Shown here piece after piece: positions 1 through 10,700 of a DNA stretch of 64,000 bases (position 1 is the stretch's first letter; each line of letters begins with the position of its first letter). The notes under the pieces were generated by a model, which made no database searches, was not told the DNA's origin, and saw nothing but the letters and a program-made list of their open reading frames with translations. Both the position numbers and the translations under genes were made by a program. The stretch comes from Bacteroidaceae bacterium (GTDB lineage Bacteria; Bacteroidota; Bacteroidia; Bacteroidales; Bacteroidaceae): assembly GCA_017447625.1 (NCBI GenBank), contig JAFSNB010000024.1, forward strand, positions 1-64,000. The letters are read 5' to 3'.

Positions 1-36
1 GCGAAACCGTTTCACGGCCGCCTTGAGCTCTCCTAG

Positions 37-228
37 GTGCTGCACTTGCAGTACCTCGTCAAGAAACCAACAGACCAGAAGTATGGCGTTGAAGAGCGTC
101 TTACTGCACTTCGCCTTGCCCGTGACAGCTACCAGTTCGCCGCGTGGGAAGTGTGGCATCCCGAAGATCCGAAACAGGAACTTCATTGGTGGCAGTATTG
201 TGTCACGCCTGATTTGCTGCTTTTCTGA
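37..228 (+). pseudogene. Possible 3' remnant of an unidentified gene
   Basis: The frame from a GTG at 37 stays open for 63 codons to TGA at 226-228. The product is rich in Trp, Glu and Arg, with a stretch AAWEVWHPEDP, and looks more protein-like than the overlapping frame from 23. The same frame is closed by a TAG at 34-36, with readable residues before it, so this may be the end of a gene broken by a stop or frameshift. I do not recognise the family. It could also be chance. Confidence 0.25.
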
Positions 229-560
229 CTGTCTCTTGTCGTGGAACATTGAATGTTGAACCATCGACTGATGTGATAAGTAAAAATTTTTCTCATTCAT
301 AAATGGAATATTAGTCAGCCTCTCTCCATCTCTCCTCTAAAGGGAAGAGAGTTCCCTTCCTTTTAGGGAGGAGTTGGGGTAGGCTTTTGGACTTTTCTGC
401 AGCAAAGGTAGTCAGTTATCAACAAACTCGTATGGATAGCGTACCAACAATGTTGGCACGAAAAAGTGAAAAATCAACTTCTGTTAAGAAAAGGAATAGA
501 ATAAATGCGACGCTGGTCTTCAGCTAACGGAATGTTACCAGCACAATAATCCGTAAAATT
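229..560. repeat. Intergenic stretch with a pyrimidine/purine-rich repeat (about 319-390)
   Basis: No convincing gene is present. At about 319-390 CTCTCC words are followed by AGGGAAGAGAG and then a TTTTAGGGAGGAGTTGGGG block. This matches in style the G/C-rich elements at 25913-25947, 34681-34722, 40660-40710 and 45318-45348. At 244-261 the words ACATTGAATGTTGAA resemble the 7-base TTGAACA/TTGACCA repeats found elsewhere in the window. Confidence 0.4.
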
Positions 561-592
561 TTTGACTGCGTCAAGAAAGTTTCATACTTTTG
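561..592 (+). promoter_or_regulatory. Bacteroidetes-type promoter (TTTG ... TACTTTTG)
   Basis: TTTG at 561-564 is followed 20 bases later by TACTTTTG at 585-592 and then CGGC. This is an excellent match to the Bacteroidetes -33/-7 promoter. The only reading frame just downstream is the 26-codon remnant at 613-693. Confidence 0.6.
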
Positions 593-612
593 CGGCAGAA
601 AAACTGCATATC

Positions 613-693
613 ATGACCACAACCATCAACATTTCTCTGAATGTGCCTTCTACCTATGGAATATTGATTCAAACTCTAACTTGTTGCATTTAA
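613..693 (+). pseudogene. 26-codon gene remnant behind an intact promoter
   Basis: ATG at 613 opens a frame encoding MTTTINISLNVPSTYG, then ten unrelated-looking residues and TAA at 691-693. The first 15 residues have the look of the N-terminus of small Bacteroidetes antitoxin-like proteins (an impression from memory, not a search). The frame then stops. A strong promoter lies 20 bases upstream. I infer the 5' end of a gene truncated by deletion. A genuine micropeptide is the alternative. Confidence 0.3.
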
Positions 694-937
694 ACTAATT
701 ATGGATGGAAAACGAAGGTGAAACCATTTTTTTACATTTATCGAATAATAATAGAAACTCGCAAGAACCCTTGCATCGCGATTCAGGAAGTCCATGAGGT
801 TTTGCCCCAAACCCTATAGGGTTTTAGTGAAAACCCTTCGGATAATAGAACAAAAGCTTATGAACGTTAGTTAATCATCTATTTTGTTCAATTGTTATAA
901 TTCTGTAAAAAATAATCGGTACATAGAAGAATATGTG
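694..937. repeat. Intergenic stretch with a CCCTATAGGG palindrome at 809-824
   Basis: No gene is seen. AAACCCTATAGGGTTT at 809-824 is a perfect 16-base palindrome, and another AAAACCC follows at about 829. The composition recalls the CAACCCTTTAGG words repeated at 46320-46353. It may be a short interspersed palindrome. Confidence 0.4.
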
Positions 938-945
938 TACCTTTG
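938..945 (+). promoter_or_regulatory. -7 element TACCTTTG of the DUF2147 gene
   Basis: TACCTTTG is followed by CGGCGG and lies 33 bases before the ATG at 979. It fits the Bacteroidetes TAnnTTTG consensus. It also shows that the TTG at 943 lies within the promoter and cannot be the start codon. Confidence 0.7.
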
Positions 946-978
946 CGGCGGAATAAACAAAGATATTCAATAGAAACT

Positions 979-1377
979 ATGAAGAAATTATTTTTGAGTT
1001 TAGTGCTGACGATTATGTCAGTAGCCGGATACGCACAGAGCGTTGTCGGCACGTGGGTGACAGAAGGTGGTGATTCTCAGGTGGAAATCTACCAGAGTGG
1101 TGACAACCTGAGCGGAAAGATTGTCTGGCTGAAGCAGGGCGACGACCAGCTCGATGTCCACAATCCTGACAAAAAGATGCAGAGCCGCAAATTAGTCGGC
1201 GTCAACATCCTTACCGGTCTTACGAAGAAGAAAGGGGAGAAGTGGGAAGGCGGAAAGATCTACAATCCTAAGAACGGCAAGACCTACAAGTGCTCAATCT
1301 GGCTCGAAGGCAACAAACTCAAGGTTCGCGGCTACGTGGCTATGTTCCACGAGACCCAGACTTGGACAAGGAAGTAA
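979..1377 (+). CDS. DUF2147 family secreted protein
   Basis: This 132-residue protein starts with a signal peptide (MKKLFLSLVLTIMSVAGYAQ). The mature part follows the DUF2147 pattern: a GTW opening, a DxxVEIYQ strand, GKIVWL, and GGKIYNPKNGKTYKCS near the end, a small lipocalin-like beta-barrel. Members are periplasmic or surface proteins of unknown function. An upstream TTG at 943 lies inside the -7 box, so the ATG at 979 is chosen. The gene appears monocistronic and converges on the GH3 gene, sharing the hairpin at 1371-1394. Confidence 0.85.
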   Translation: MKKLFLSLVLTIMSVAGYAQSVVGTWVTEGGDSQVEIYQSGDNLSGKIVWLKQGDDQLDVHNPDKKMQSRKLVGVNILTGLTKKKGEKWEGGKIYNPKNGKTYKCSIWLEGNKLKVRGYVAMFHETQTWTRK

Positions 1378-1394
1378 ACGTCGTTGTTTACTTC
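1371..1394. terminator. Short bidirectional hairpin holding both stop codons
   Basis: GAAGTAAAC (1371-1379) pairs perfectly with GTTTACTTC (1386-1394) around a six-base loop. The DUF2147 stop TAA (1375-1377) is in one arm, and the stop of the leftward GH3 gene (1388-1390) is in the other. No long T tract follows, so termination is inferred from the convergent layout. Confidence 0.5.
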
Positions 1395-4039
1395 ACGGTG
1401 AAGTCCAGCGCTTTCAGGTCCTGATCGCGTGACGAGGTGCCATAGAGAATATGATAGCGACCGGCTTTCGTGGCCAGTTCGTCAATGTTCGGATCGTAGT
1501 ATTCAAAGGCTTCGCCGTCAAGCGTGATTTCGGCTTTTTTTGTCTCGCCAGCCTTCAGAGTCAGTTTCTGGAATCCCTTCAAAGCCTTGAGGGGAGCTCC
1601 TGTGTCATTGAGGGCTTTTACATAGACCTGCACGGTCTCTGTTCCCTCGCGTTTGCCCGTATTCGTCACTGGCACAGTCAGCGTCACCTTGCCATTTTTC
1701 TTCATCGACTTGGCAGACAGCTTGCCCTTGCCTACGGCAAAAGTCGTATAGCTGAGGCCGTAGCCAAAAGCATACTGAGGCGTGCCCGTGAAATAGCGGT
1801 AGGTGCGGTTCTTCATTGAGTAATCAAGGAAGTCGGGCAGGTCGTCGTTCGAGCGGTAGAAGGTGACCGGCAGCTTGCCGCCCGGATTGTAGTCTCCGAA
1901 GAGCACCTCCGCCAGGGCTTTTGCGCCGCCCTGACCCGGATACCAGGCCTGAACAAGAGCGTTGTATTCACCCTCGACGCTGCCGAAAGCTATGGCTGAG
2001 CCGGAGCAGTTTACGAAGACTACGGGCTTGCCGGTCTTGTGCATCGCGTGAACGAGCATCTGCTGAACCTTTGGCAGTTCGATGTCCTGTTTGTCGCCGC
2101 CCTCGCCTTCCATACGTGCCGAGATGCCGCCTATTATGATTATGGCGTCGGCGGCTTTCACCTCGTTGGCGAGATCTGTGAAGTCAGCCAGCTTGCGCTC
2201 GCAGATATCGCCACGAAGCATAGCGAACTGGCCATTGCCGTGACGATATTCGATCACCACGTCGTAGCTCTTGCCAGCCTCCACGGGGAACGATTTATAT
2301 TCAACCCTGCGACGGCCGAATCCTCTGCGCCCGCCGCCTTTGTTCTCTTCCACAAGCTCGCCGTTTACCTTCAGCACATAGCCATTGTCGGTCGTGAGCG
2401 TATATTTCATTTCGCCTGTGAAAGTGGACAGGTATTGACCGCTAACTCGCACGGAGAGCGTGTCGCGATTGACGCCCTGAGCGAAGCCCCACGCACCGAA
2501 GGTGGAGAAGTTCAGCTCGTTGTAGAATTCAGTCTTCGCGGGTTCGCCTGCAAGCTCCTTGTTGTTAAAGAATTCCACTCTTACGCCCTTGCCGCCGTTG
2601 AAGTCTTGCAGGTGATGGATTGTGGCATATTCGTCGTTCAGCTCGCACGCTTTATTATATATAATCTTTGTTCCGGGCACGGCTGCCTTTATGCCACTGA
2701 GCAGAGAGTGCTGATGAGCCTTCGTCGGTGTGCCGCCATAGTTTCCGTTAAGCATTTCCACATCGTCTGCGTTCGGGCCGATGACGGCAATTGTTGTCAA
2801 GTTCTTTGGTAGCGGAAGAACCCTGTTTCCCCATTTACCATTGTTCACCTTTAATTTTTCATTGGACAGTAAAACTATAGATTCCTTGGCTGCATTTGTT
2901 GCCATTTCATCGTGATTTTCGCTGCTTATGTCCGATTCAGGGATATTTGCCCATGGCGACATCTCGGCAGGGTCGAACATGCCAAGCTCGAAGCGACCTG
3001 TTAAAGTCTTTCGCAGGTGTTCGTCAAGGTCGCTTTCCTTTATCAGTCCCTGTTTCAGGCCCTCGGCAAGATTCATGAACACCTTGCCGCACTCCAAATC
3101 TGTGCCGTTCAATACGGCATCTACGGAGGCCGCCAGTGGGCTTGTATGTGTCTCGTGCTGACCGCGGTTGAAGAAATTGTTTATGGCGTCGCAGTCGGTG
3201 ACTACAAGGCCGTCGTAGCCCCATTTGTTGCGCAGGATGTCAATGAGCAGGCGGTCGCTCGTGCAACAAGGCTTGCCCTCGAAACGCTGGTAGGCACACA
3301 TCACCTCGCGCACGTTGCCCTTCTTCACAAGGGCTTTGAACGCTGGCAGATAGGTTTCCCAGAGGTCGCGGTTAGTAGGCTCTACATTCATCGAGTGGCG
3401 CAGGGGCTCGGGACCGCTGTGCACGGCGTAGTGTTTGGCGCAGGCGTGTGTCTTGTAATACTTGTTTTTTGTCAGTTTGCCGTTTGCAGCCTCCTCGGTT
3501 CCCTGCATTCCCAGTACGGTCTGCACGCCCAGCACGGCATTCAGATATGGGTCTTCGCCGCATGTCTCCTGCCCTCGTCCCCATCGCGGATCGCGGAAGA
3601 TGTTCACATTCGGGCACCAGAAACTAAGCTCAGGGTTGCCGGGGTAATAGGTCACGCCCTGCGGCACATTGAAGATGTTGTGGTCGGAACGATTCCAGTT
3701 GGCGCGTGCCTCGTCGCTCACCTGCGAGAAGACGTCAAAAACCAGTTTGGCGTTGAACGCGGCCGCCATACCAATAGGTTGAGGATAAACGGTATAGCCC
3801 CCTTGGCGCACACCGTGGCAGGCCTCGCTCCACCAATTGTACGAGGGAATACCGAGCCTGTCCACAGAGGCTGATTTGTTCATCATCAGCCCCACCTTCT
3901 CGTCCGGCGTAAGCAGTGACAGCATGTTCTCCACCCGCTCCTTGATTGGGAGCGACGGATCCTGAAACGGGTGTTTTACTTGAGCTGCCAAGCTCACAGT
4001 CAGCGCTGCGGCTATAGCCAAAACCAGAATCTTCTTCAT
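1388..4039 (-). CDS. Glycoside hydrolase family 3 with PA14 insertion, probable beta-xylosidase/beta-glucosidase
   Basis: This 883-residue secreted enzyme has a signal peptide (residues 1-20). The N-terminal GH3 barrel spans about 25-370, the second GH3 domain about 385-770, and a C-terminal fibronectin III-like domain about 790-870. The substrate-binding pair K202-H203 and the nucleophile Asp282 in VVTDCDAI are visible. The TDCDAI form is typical of GH3 xylosidases. A PA14 domain at about 484-610 interrupts the second domain, as in many GH3 glucosidases and xylosidases, and carries a Gly/Arg-rich stretch (GGGRRGFGRRR, near 568-578). The probable role is releasing xylose or glucose from oligosaccharides in the periplasm or at the surface, alongside the GH10 xylanase in this window. 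Xylosidase versus glucosidase cannot be settled by eye. Confidence 0.9.
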   Translation of the reverse strand: MKKILVLAIAAALTVSLAAQVKHPFQDPSLPIKERVENMLSLLTPDEKVGLMMNKSASVDRLGIPSYNWWSEACHGVRQGGYTVYPQPIGMAAAFNAKLVFDVFSQVSDEARANWNRSDHNIFNVPQGVTYYPGNPELSFWCPNVNIFRDPRWGRGQETCGEDPYLNAVLGVQTVLGMQGTEEAANGKLTKNKYYKTHACAKHYAVHSGPEPLRHSMNVEPTNRDLWETYLPAFKALVKKGNVREVMCAYQRFEGKPCCTSDRLLIDILRNKWGYDGLVVTDCDAINNFFNRGQHETHTSPLAASVDAVLNGTDLECGKVFMNLAEGLKQGLIKESDLDEHLRKTLTGRFELGMFDPAEMSPWANIPESDISSENHDEMATNAAKESIVLLSNEKLKVNNGKWGNRVLPLPKNLTTIAVIGPNADDVEMLNGNYGGTPTKAHQHSLLSGIKAAVPGTKIIYNKACELNDEYATIHHLQDFNGGKGVRVEFFNNKELAGEPAKTEFYNELNFSTFGAWGFAQGVNRDTLSVRVSGQYLSTFTGEMKYTLTTDNGYVLKVNGELVEENKGGGRRGFGRRRVEYKSFPVEAGKSYDVVIEYRHGNGQFAMLRGDICERKLADFTDLANEVKAADAIIIIGGISARMEGEGGDKQDIELPKVQQMLVHAMHKTGKPVVFVNCSGSAIAFGSVEGEYNALVQAWYPGQGGAKALAEVLFGDYNPGGKLPVTFYRSNDDLPDFLDYSMKNRTYRYFTGTPQYAFGYGLSYTTFAVGKGKLSAKSMKKNGKVTLTVPVTNTGKREGTETVQVYVKALNDTGAPLKALKGFQKLTLKAGETKKAEITLDGEAFEYYDPNIDELATKAGRYHILYGTSSRDQDLKALDFTVK

Positions 4040-4069
4040 ATCAATCCTTTAGTTGCTTGTTTCCGGGTA

Positions 4070-4077
4070 CAAATTTA
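4070..4077 (-). promoter_or_regulatory. -7 element TAAATTTG of the GH3 gene
   Basis: On the minus strand TAAATTTG lies about 30 bases before the GH3 start at 4039 and fits TAnnTTTG. The surrounding region is AT-rich. The assignment is by consensus and position only. Confidence 0.45.
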
Positions 4078-4123
4078 CAAAAAAATCTCCGATACCACCA
4101 AATTTAACAATGATTTTAATTTA

Positions 4124-4151
4124 TTGACCATTGATCATTGACCATTGACCA
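4124..4151. repeat. Tandem 7-base repeat (TTGACCA/TTGATCA), four units
   Basis: The units TTGACCA, TTGATCA, TTGACCA, TTGACCA run head to tail and end in a T tract. The same 7-base word occurs in tandem inside coding regions at 24806-24836, 26974-27001 and 34763-34797. Confidence 0.85.
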
Positions 4152-4186
4152 TTTTTTTGCCTCGCAAATTGTCTTTTAAGATACAG

Positions 4187-4312
4187 ATGACAGAATCGGT
4201 GACAGAATCGGTGACAGAATCGGTGACAGAATCGGTGACAGAATCGGTGGCAGAATCGGTGACAAATGTGGTGGCAAATAATTTGGAGATTTACGGAAAC
4301 GCCGATAAATAG
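4187..4312 (+). repeat. 12-base tandem repeat forming a 41-codon open frame, (TESV)n
   Basis: The unit GACAGAATCGGT is repeated five times exactly from 4189, then once as GGCAGAATCGGT (to 4260), then a decayed unit. Because 12 is a multiple of three, the array is an open frame from ATG at 4187 to TAG at 4310-4312: Met, five TESV units, AESV, then a short non-repetitive tail ending GNADK. No ribosome-binding site or -7 box was found directly upstream. It may be a slippage-prone microsatellite, the tail of a lost gene with such a repeat, or a micropeptide. Confidence 0.5.
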
Positions 4313-4367
4313 GGCCAGAAGGCTGCTGAACCAGCATCAATTTTCAGGCCGCCCCTTAATTATTAAC

Positions 4368-4452
4368 GAACACGGATAGTACTGATGAATACGGATAATC
4401 CTTCGATAAGCTCAAGAATACTAAATCCATTCAATCCGTTCAATCCGTGTTC
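4368..4452. repeat. Inverted-repeat element bounded by GAACACGGAT / ATCCGTGTTC (copy 1)
   Basis: GAACACGGAT at 4368-4377 is matched by its exact reverse complement at 4443-4452. Just inside the right arm are direct repeats of ATCCATTCA and ATCCGTTCA. A second, longer copy with the same ends and the same internal repeats is at 45024-45194. It looks like a repetitive extragenic palindrome or a MITE-like element. No target-site duplication was evident by eye. Confidence 0.7.
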
Positions 4453-4609
4453 GAAATAACAACATTGCGCAACTTCCTTGGTTTCTAAAGTCCGTAGCGA
4501 TAAAAGTCTAACGGGATGTGGTGTTTATTAATGAAAATTGTTAGATGTCACTATTAATAGTAAGCGTAGCTTACAAAAATGAAGATAATTAATAATTTTT
4601 CTGAAATCC

Positions 4610-4642
4610 TTGCGCGTATGTAAAAAACTTTTGCTATCTTTG
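4610..4642 (+). promoter_or_regulatory. Promoter of the giant secreted-protein operon
   Basis: TTG at 4610-4612 and TATCTTTG at 4635-4642 (followed by CCCCC) match the Bacteroidetes promoter, with 22 bases between the elements. The 5' leader of about 75 bases before ATG 4723 is AT-rich and contains ATTCC/GGAAT words that could form a weak hairpin near 4658-4672. Confidence 0.6.
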
Positions 4643-4722
4643 CCCCCGAACTAGCTATTCCTATTACGGAATCCTACTAAAAGCTAACATTAAACACATA
4701 AAAACTATAAAAACTTAACAAC

Positions 4723-7700
4723 ATGAAACAACGCTTACTTACAGCAGCACTGCTGCTTGCGGCCACTCTCGCCGCGTGGGCACAGAACTGGACAGCTCCG
4801 GTGGATCCTGCCTCTGGTGTGGATCCCGTGAATGGCGGTATCTACTACATCAAGAATGTGGGATGCGGTCAGTACATTACCGGTGGCAATTCCTGGTCCA
4901 CACAAATTTCAGTATCAAGCGACGGATTGCCTTATATGCAATTAGTCGTGATATCCGCGAACAACGGATCTTACCGTCTTAAGTTGAACGGATCATTCAC
5001 CACCAATGGAAGTGGCGGTACAAGAACACTCACCAACACTTATCTCTTCCGTGACGGTGATCAGAGTGGTTTTATAGACCGTAACAATCAGGCTGAGTGG
5101 AGTTGGGTATTCGCTAAAGACAATAACGGATATTACCGTATACGGTCTTCTAACGAAAGCGGAAATTTTGGAAATGCAGCTAATGAGAATGCGTATGCCA
5201 AAGAACCAGGTCAGGCCGTTGTCTTTAACATGACAGAGGGTGCTGTTGAAAACGTGAAGTATATAGAGTGGGAGTTTATTCCTGTTGACTTGGAGGTTTC
5301 TGGAGAAGATCTCCAACTGTATGCAGCCCGCAAAACCCTTTATGACGAATATGTTGCATCGGTTCAAAGGGCCAACACTGTAGGAGCCGACATCAGCGAG
5401 GCTATTGCCAACGCTGAAACGGTCTATACCAACAGCAACGCTACCATCGCACAATTGGAGGCCGCAACCACTGCCTTCAAGGCTGCTGTGAACAGGGCTG
5501 TGTATGCGGCACAATTCACCGGCACACCAAGTAACCCGCAGGATGTGACAAGCCTTTGTCTTGTGAATCCCACGTTTGACAATGACATCAAAGGATGGAC
5601 AATTACCGTTGGCGGTCAGAACCTGCAGTGGCAACAGCGTACCGACGGAAATATAGACGCAGCCCAGAATTGGGTTCAGATAACCAACTTTATCGAGGCT
5701 TGGCGTCCTGCACCTAATGCTCTTGGTGACGGTACAATCTCACAGACCATCTATGGTCTCCCAGCCGGTACATATAAGTTGGAGTGCGACGCTATGGCCT
5801 GTTTGCAAGGCGGTGAGCCTAGTCCTGAGGAGGCAGTGGAAAATGCCTACATCTTCATCCAAGGCGAGAACAGCGAGATTCGTGAGCCGATTAAGTCTCC
5901 GAATTATCAGCCGAAGCATTGGAGCGTAGCCTTTAATAATCAAGACAGCGATTGGCTCACCTTCGGTCTGAAAGTGGAGAACACCACGGCAAACTGGATT
6001 TCTGCCGATAACTTCAAGATTACCTTCTATGGTCAGGAGATTCTGACTCCGGCAATGGTTGATCTGCAAGGTGTAATCGCAAATGCTAACAAGGCTGTTC
6101 TGTACAAGGGCCAGGAGAGCTTGAAGAGCGCGTTGCAAACCGCGATAAATGATGCTCAGACGGTTGCAGACTCTTTCGGATTGACTGAAGATGAGTATAA
6201 CGCTGCCAAAACATCCTTAGAGACGGCAATGGATGCATACAACGCTTCTGTTGTAAGCTATTCCAATTTAGGGCAGTTTATCAATGAGAAGCAGAACGCT
6301 TATACGACAATAGCGACCCAAGAGGCAGCAGAACCGCTGATTGCCAATCTCCAAACAATCTACAGCGAAGCTCAGTACAACACCGCACAGCTTCAGGAGG
6401 CAATGGCGAAATTCGACGCAGATATGCTGCGTGCCGCACTTGCTGCTCGTGAAAACACCGTATTCCAGAGCGACCTCACAGACTATCTGTCCAATATGTC
6501 GTTCGCAAACTCCATAGATCAGGAGCGCTATCCCAACACTTCTGCAGAGTGGCAGAACGAGACAGAAACCACAGCCTACTGTACAGCCTACACGACGGCC
6601 GAAGTCTGGAATCAGCCTAGGTTCAACATCTTCCGCGAGATTTCCAATATGCCAGCTGGAAAATATGTTATCACGGTACAGGGTGTCTATCGCGAGACCG
6701 CAAACGTGGATAACTATAATAACTATTTAAACGGCGACATTAGTGGTCAGGCCTTCTTCTATGCTAATGACCAAAAGGCTAATTTAGCTAATCTCGCCTC
6801 TTTTGCAGCTACTGACGCTAATAGCGGATGGGCAGATGTCGCAACTAACAACGAGGGCAATACTGTCTATGTTATAAATAACCAGTCCGCGGCAAACCTG
6901 CTCTTCAACGGTGAATATAAACCCGAGACGAAGCAAGCCACTCAGCTGAGGCTGACTGTAAACGTTGCCGAGGGAGAGACATTGCGATTCGGTATTAAAG
7001 GTGAGGAGCTGTTAGACAATGCTTGGGTGGTTTGGAGCGACTTCCGCATCTATGCAGCCGGCACAGACTCACCTGAGAATGTCACTCCGGAGACCTCCTT
7101 GTCTAATATTAATATAGTAGCAACGAAGGAGATTACTATAAAACAGCATCCTCGTACCGATTATAGCAGTAACACGGTGCTGGTTGACATCACAGACTAT
7201 GAGGCAAAGGTTGGTTACCCAATCGACTATGTCAAGAACAACCTCGCCGCTGCCCTCTTCTGTGGTACTTTCGTCTCATCCGAAAGCCAGATTAAGGGCG
7301 ATGTCCTCTCAAATACCCAGACAGCAAGTCAGCTGGGCTGGTGGCTGGGCGCTTGTCAGAACGAACTCAACGAAGAGACCGGAGAGGTCTTAATAACAAC
7401 TTGGGGTGAGACCTGCAAGTATTTTGCAGAAGCCTATTCAATCATTGAGAAGGATGAACAGCAGCCCGATGGCACAACCCAGAAGCACTATTACCTCTCC
7501 TGCAACATAGGCCAATATCCTAACGCCCTAACTGTTGGGCAGAGCTGCTATCACACAGCATACATTATCTTTGGCAACAAGGCTTACGCTGTGAAGTACA
7601 CTCTGAATATCACAGATCCCTCTACAACAAACTTCAATGAACTTGAAATAGTCGGCAATACATCCGTCACGATGGATCAGGGTCCTGGCTACGAGACTGG

Positions 7701-10700
7701 CGAATTCCATCTGGATGTAGATGCTATCGCAAGTCTGTTAGATTGTGATGTTAGTGAGCTGAAAGTTCAGTACTGGAAAGATTCAGAGTACACGCTGTTA
7801 ACAACAAACCGTTCTGCCAAGAACGATGGCGCTTGGCTGAATGCCGACGGAACTCTTGGAGCTTTTGAGAGTGCCCCCGTCTATGTTGAGAACCCCACCG
7901 CCAATGACTATTCTGTTTTCGCTTCCGGAAACTATGAGAATCTTGTAGAGGTAGGCCAGACATATCAGGTGGCGTTCTTCCTCACCAATAGCGAATTGAC
8001 CAAGGGCTATCGCGTGAATGTCAACATCAACATCGTTGAAAAGGACTATGCGAAGGCGTTGGCTTATATAAAGAATAGTGAAAGCTATCGCATCTATGCA
8101 ACTTTGTCTAATAGCAAGTATTATCTGACAACAAACGGAATCCTGACTGATAATAAGGAAGATGCATCTCTCTTCACCTTTACCTCAGTGGAAGCTAACG
8201 GAACTTTGTACAGGATTGGATGGGATCTCGGTTGCGCATTTACGAATCCGACCTTGACTAATGGCTCAAATGGAGACATCGTCAACAATGGCTATCTCAA
8301 TACAAATATTAATAACAACCGCAACGATTGGGAGCGTCAGGTCTTCTTCTATAACGATGAGGCCTTCGCAGTTCGCGCCACAAATGCCAACAGTGCAAAC
8401 TGGGGTGCAAGCACCTACTGGACAATCATAGATAATGGTACATTGCCCGAAGCCGGTTATTCTCTCGACGCAGCATACGTCTGGCATCTGGAGAAGGATG
8501 GCGAGAACGAGTACATTGACCGTGACGAAGCCGTTGCCGGAATCACCGGAGCAGAAGGCGGTCTGGATGTGACACAATGGATAGTCAACCCGACTCCGAC
8601 ATCAAGCTATGAAGGTTGGAATTGGTCTGCTACTACAACTTTCGACCCAGGAAATAACGTTGCAGAATACTGGCAACAGAGCGGAGCTTCATTCTCCCAG
8701 ACTATTCCTTATCTGCCCGCCGGTTATTACATTCTGACGGCTCAAGCCTTCACCCGCACAAATATGACGGCTTACCTCTCAATGACTGTTGGCGAAGAGG
8801 AGAATAAGGTGGAGCTGGCAACTGTGGCAAAAGCTGTCGTTGACAGCCGCGCTCAGGCTAACACTTGGTTCAACGAAGGAAATGGAATCAACGAAGTGCG
8901 CTTCCAGGTTCCCACCAGCGGCGAGGCTACAATTAAGTTGACTGCCGACAACACAACAAGTGACTATTGGCTTGTTTGGCGCGGCTTCACACTGCGCTAT
9001 GTCGGCATAGAGGGCTTTGACGCATTCGACCAGACGCTCTGTCCGGCTCTTCTTGCTGAAATCAGCCAGAAAGCAACCGATGCATCCGCACTCTTAGAGC
9101 AGAAAATGGACGCAGAGGTTAAGACAGCCCTCGAGGCATTGATTACCGATGCCGGAGACCTTGCCAACGAATCATATAACGTACTTGTTGCATTCAAGAA
9201 GGCTCTGCTTACAGGCATCCAGAATGCCAACAATAGCATTTCATATTATAAAACACTCGTGCCATATATCACAGAGGCAGAGGAAATCGTTGCTAAGCTC
9301 GATAAATTTGCCGCTGCCAAGGAGGCTGTCGCAGCCCACTTGAACGATATGACCACAGCCTACAACGGAGGCACGGTAACTACCGAGATGGTTGAAACCT
9401 GGATGGGTAAAGCTACGGCTCTCGCACGCGAGAATATGGACTGGACGAGTGTAGATGAAGGCACAGACATTTCCTTCCTGATTCAGAACCCGCACTTCAA
9501 GTTCGGACAATACGGTCCAAACGAGAGTTCAACGTATTACGGAAATGAGGAATCAACTCCAGGATGGACATTGAACAGCGGAGCTATCAAGGAACTGCGT
9601 GCGGCTACTCACAACATCGAGGCCTGGCACCAGATGTTTGACTTCAGCCAGACTCTGCCGAATATGCCGGCCGGCGTTTATGACTTGACACTACAGGGCT
9701 TCGTCCGCCACGACAACGCAGAGGATACAGACAAGACTTATCTCTATGCCGGCGTTTCAACACGTGCCATCATGCAGTGTACTGATCAGTGGAATACAGA
9801 GCCTATCTATTATGCTGGTGTCGAAATGTTGGGTGATGACCACTACGACGTGGAACATCAGCAGGAGGAAGGTCCTTCTCACTGGGTGGATAACGGTATG
9901 ACAGGCTCCTACTATTGGTTCCAGACCGTGAATCCCAATGCTGTAGAGCAGGGCGGCCAGGAAGGTGACTGCTATTATACGAACCACCTGAAAGTCGTTC
10001 TGGCTCAGGATGGCAACTTCACCATCGGCCTCCACTGTGACACCAACACCGACTGGGTCATATGGGATAACTTCCAGCTGAAGTATCTTGGCAATCCTGC
10101 CAGCATTTATACCGAAAGCATCTATGAGAAGCTGAACACTCTGAAAGATGACATTGATGCAAGCACTATGCCTACCGCAGCTACAAGCCAACAGCTCTAT
10201 TACGACATGAGCGAGGTGGCTGATGAAGCAATCGCAAGTGGCAAAGAAGAGAATTGCCTTCAGGCGATTGAAGCCCTTGACGCTGCCATTGCTACAGTGC
10301 AGACAACTAATGCTAAGGCAGAGGAACTCATCAGCAAGACTAATACAATAAGTGCAAGTGTTGCAGCCAAGCATAGTAGTGATCGCTCTGTTGATGTTGT
10401 AATAGATGAAGCCTATACATATATTAATAAGGTAAAGGTTTTCGCTGACGTAGCTGCTATTCAAACTCTTTGCGACAATTTGGATGCATCATTCGCTGCT
10501 TTTGAAGCTGCAGAATTCAATCCTGACGTAATCACGACCCTGATTTCTGAACTGCGCACTCGCCAAAATGAAAAAGTCCTCAACGAAGAGCTTTATCAGG
10601 AGATTGACGCAGCAGTAGCACAAGCACAGTATTTGTATGACAGCATGGGAGCACAGATATATGCACCTCAAAACGGAGAATCATATTATATCTATTGTGA

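Noticed and set aside
23-259. Open frame from 23 overlapping the 37-228 frame
   Set aside because: Its product is Ser/Cys/Arg-rich shadow-like sequence. The frame from 37 looks more protein-like.
943-978. TTG at 943 as start of the DUF2147 gene
   Set aside because: It lies inside the TACCTTTG -7 element, and the ATG at 979 begins a clean signal peptide.
2039-2812. Long plus-strand open frame (257 codons) inside the GH3 gene
   Set aside because: It lies wholly antisense to a clear GH3 coding sequence. Long shadow frames are common opposite such genes.
4187-4312. Possible CRISPR array at the 12-base tandem repeat
   Set aside because: The units are contiguous with no spacers, so this is a microsatellite.
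4368-4452. Insertion sequence at the GAACACGGAT inverted repeat
   Set aside because: There is no transposase frame within the 85 bases. It is treated as a small repeat element instead.
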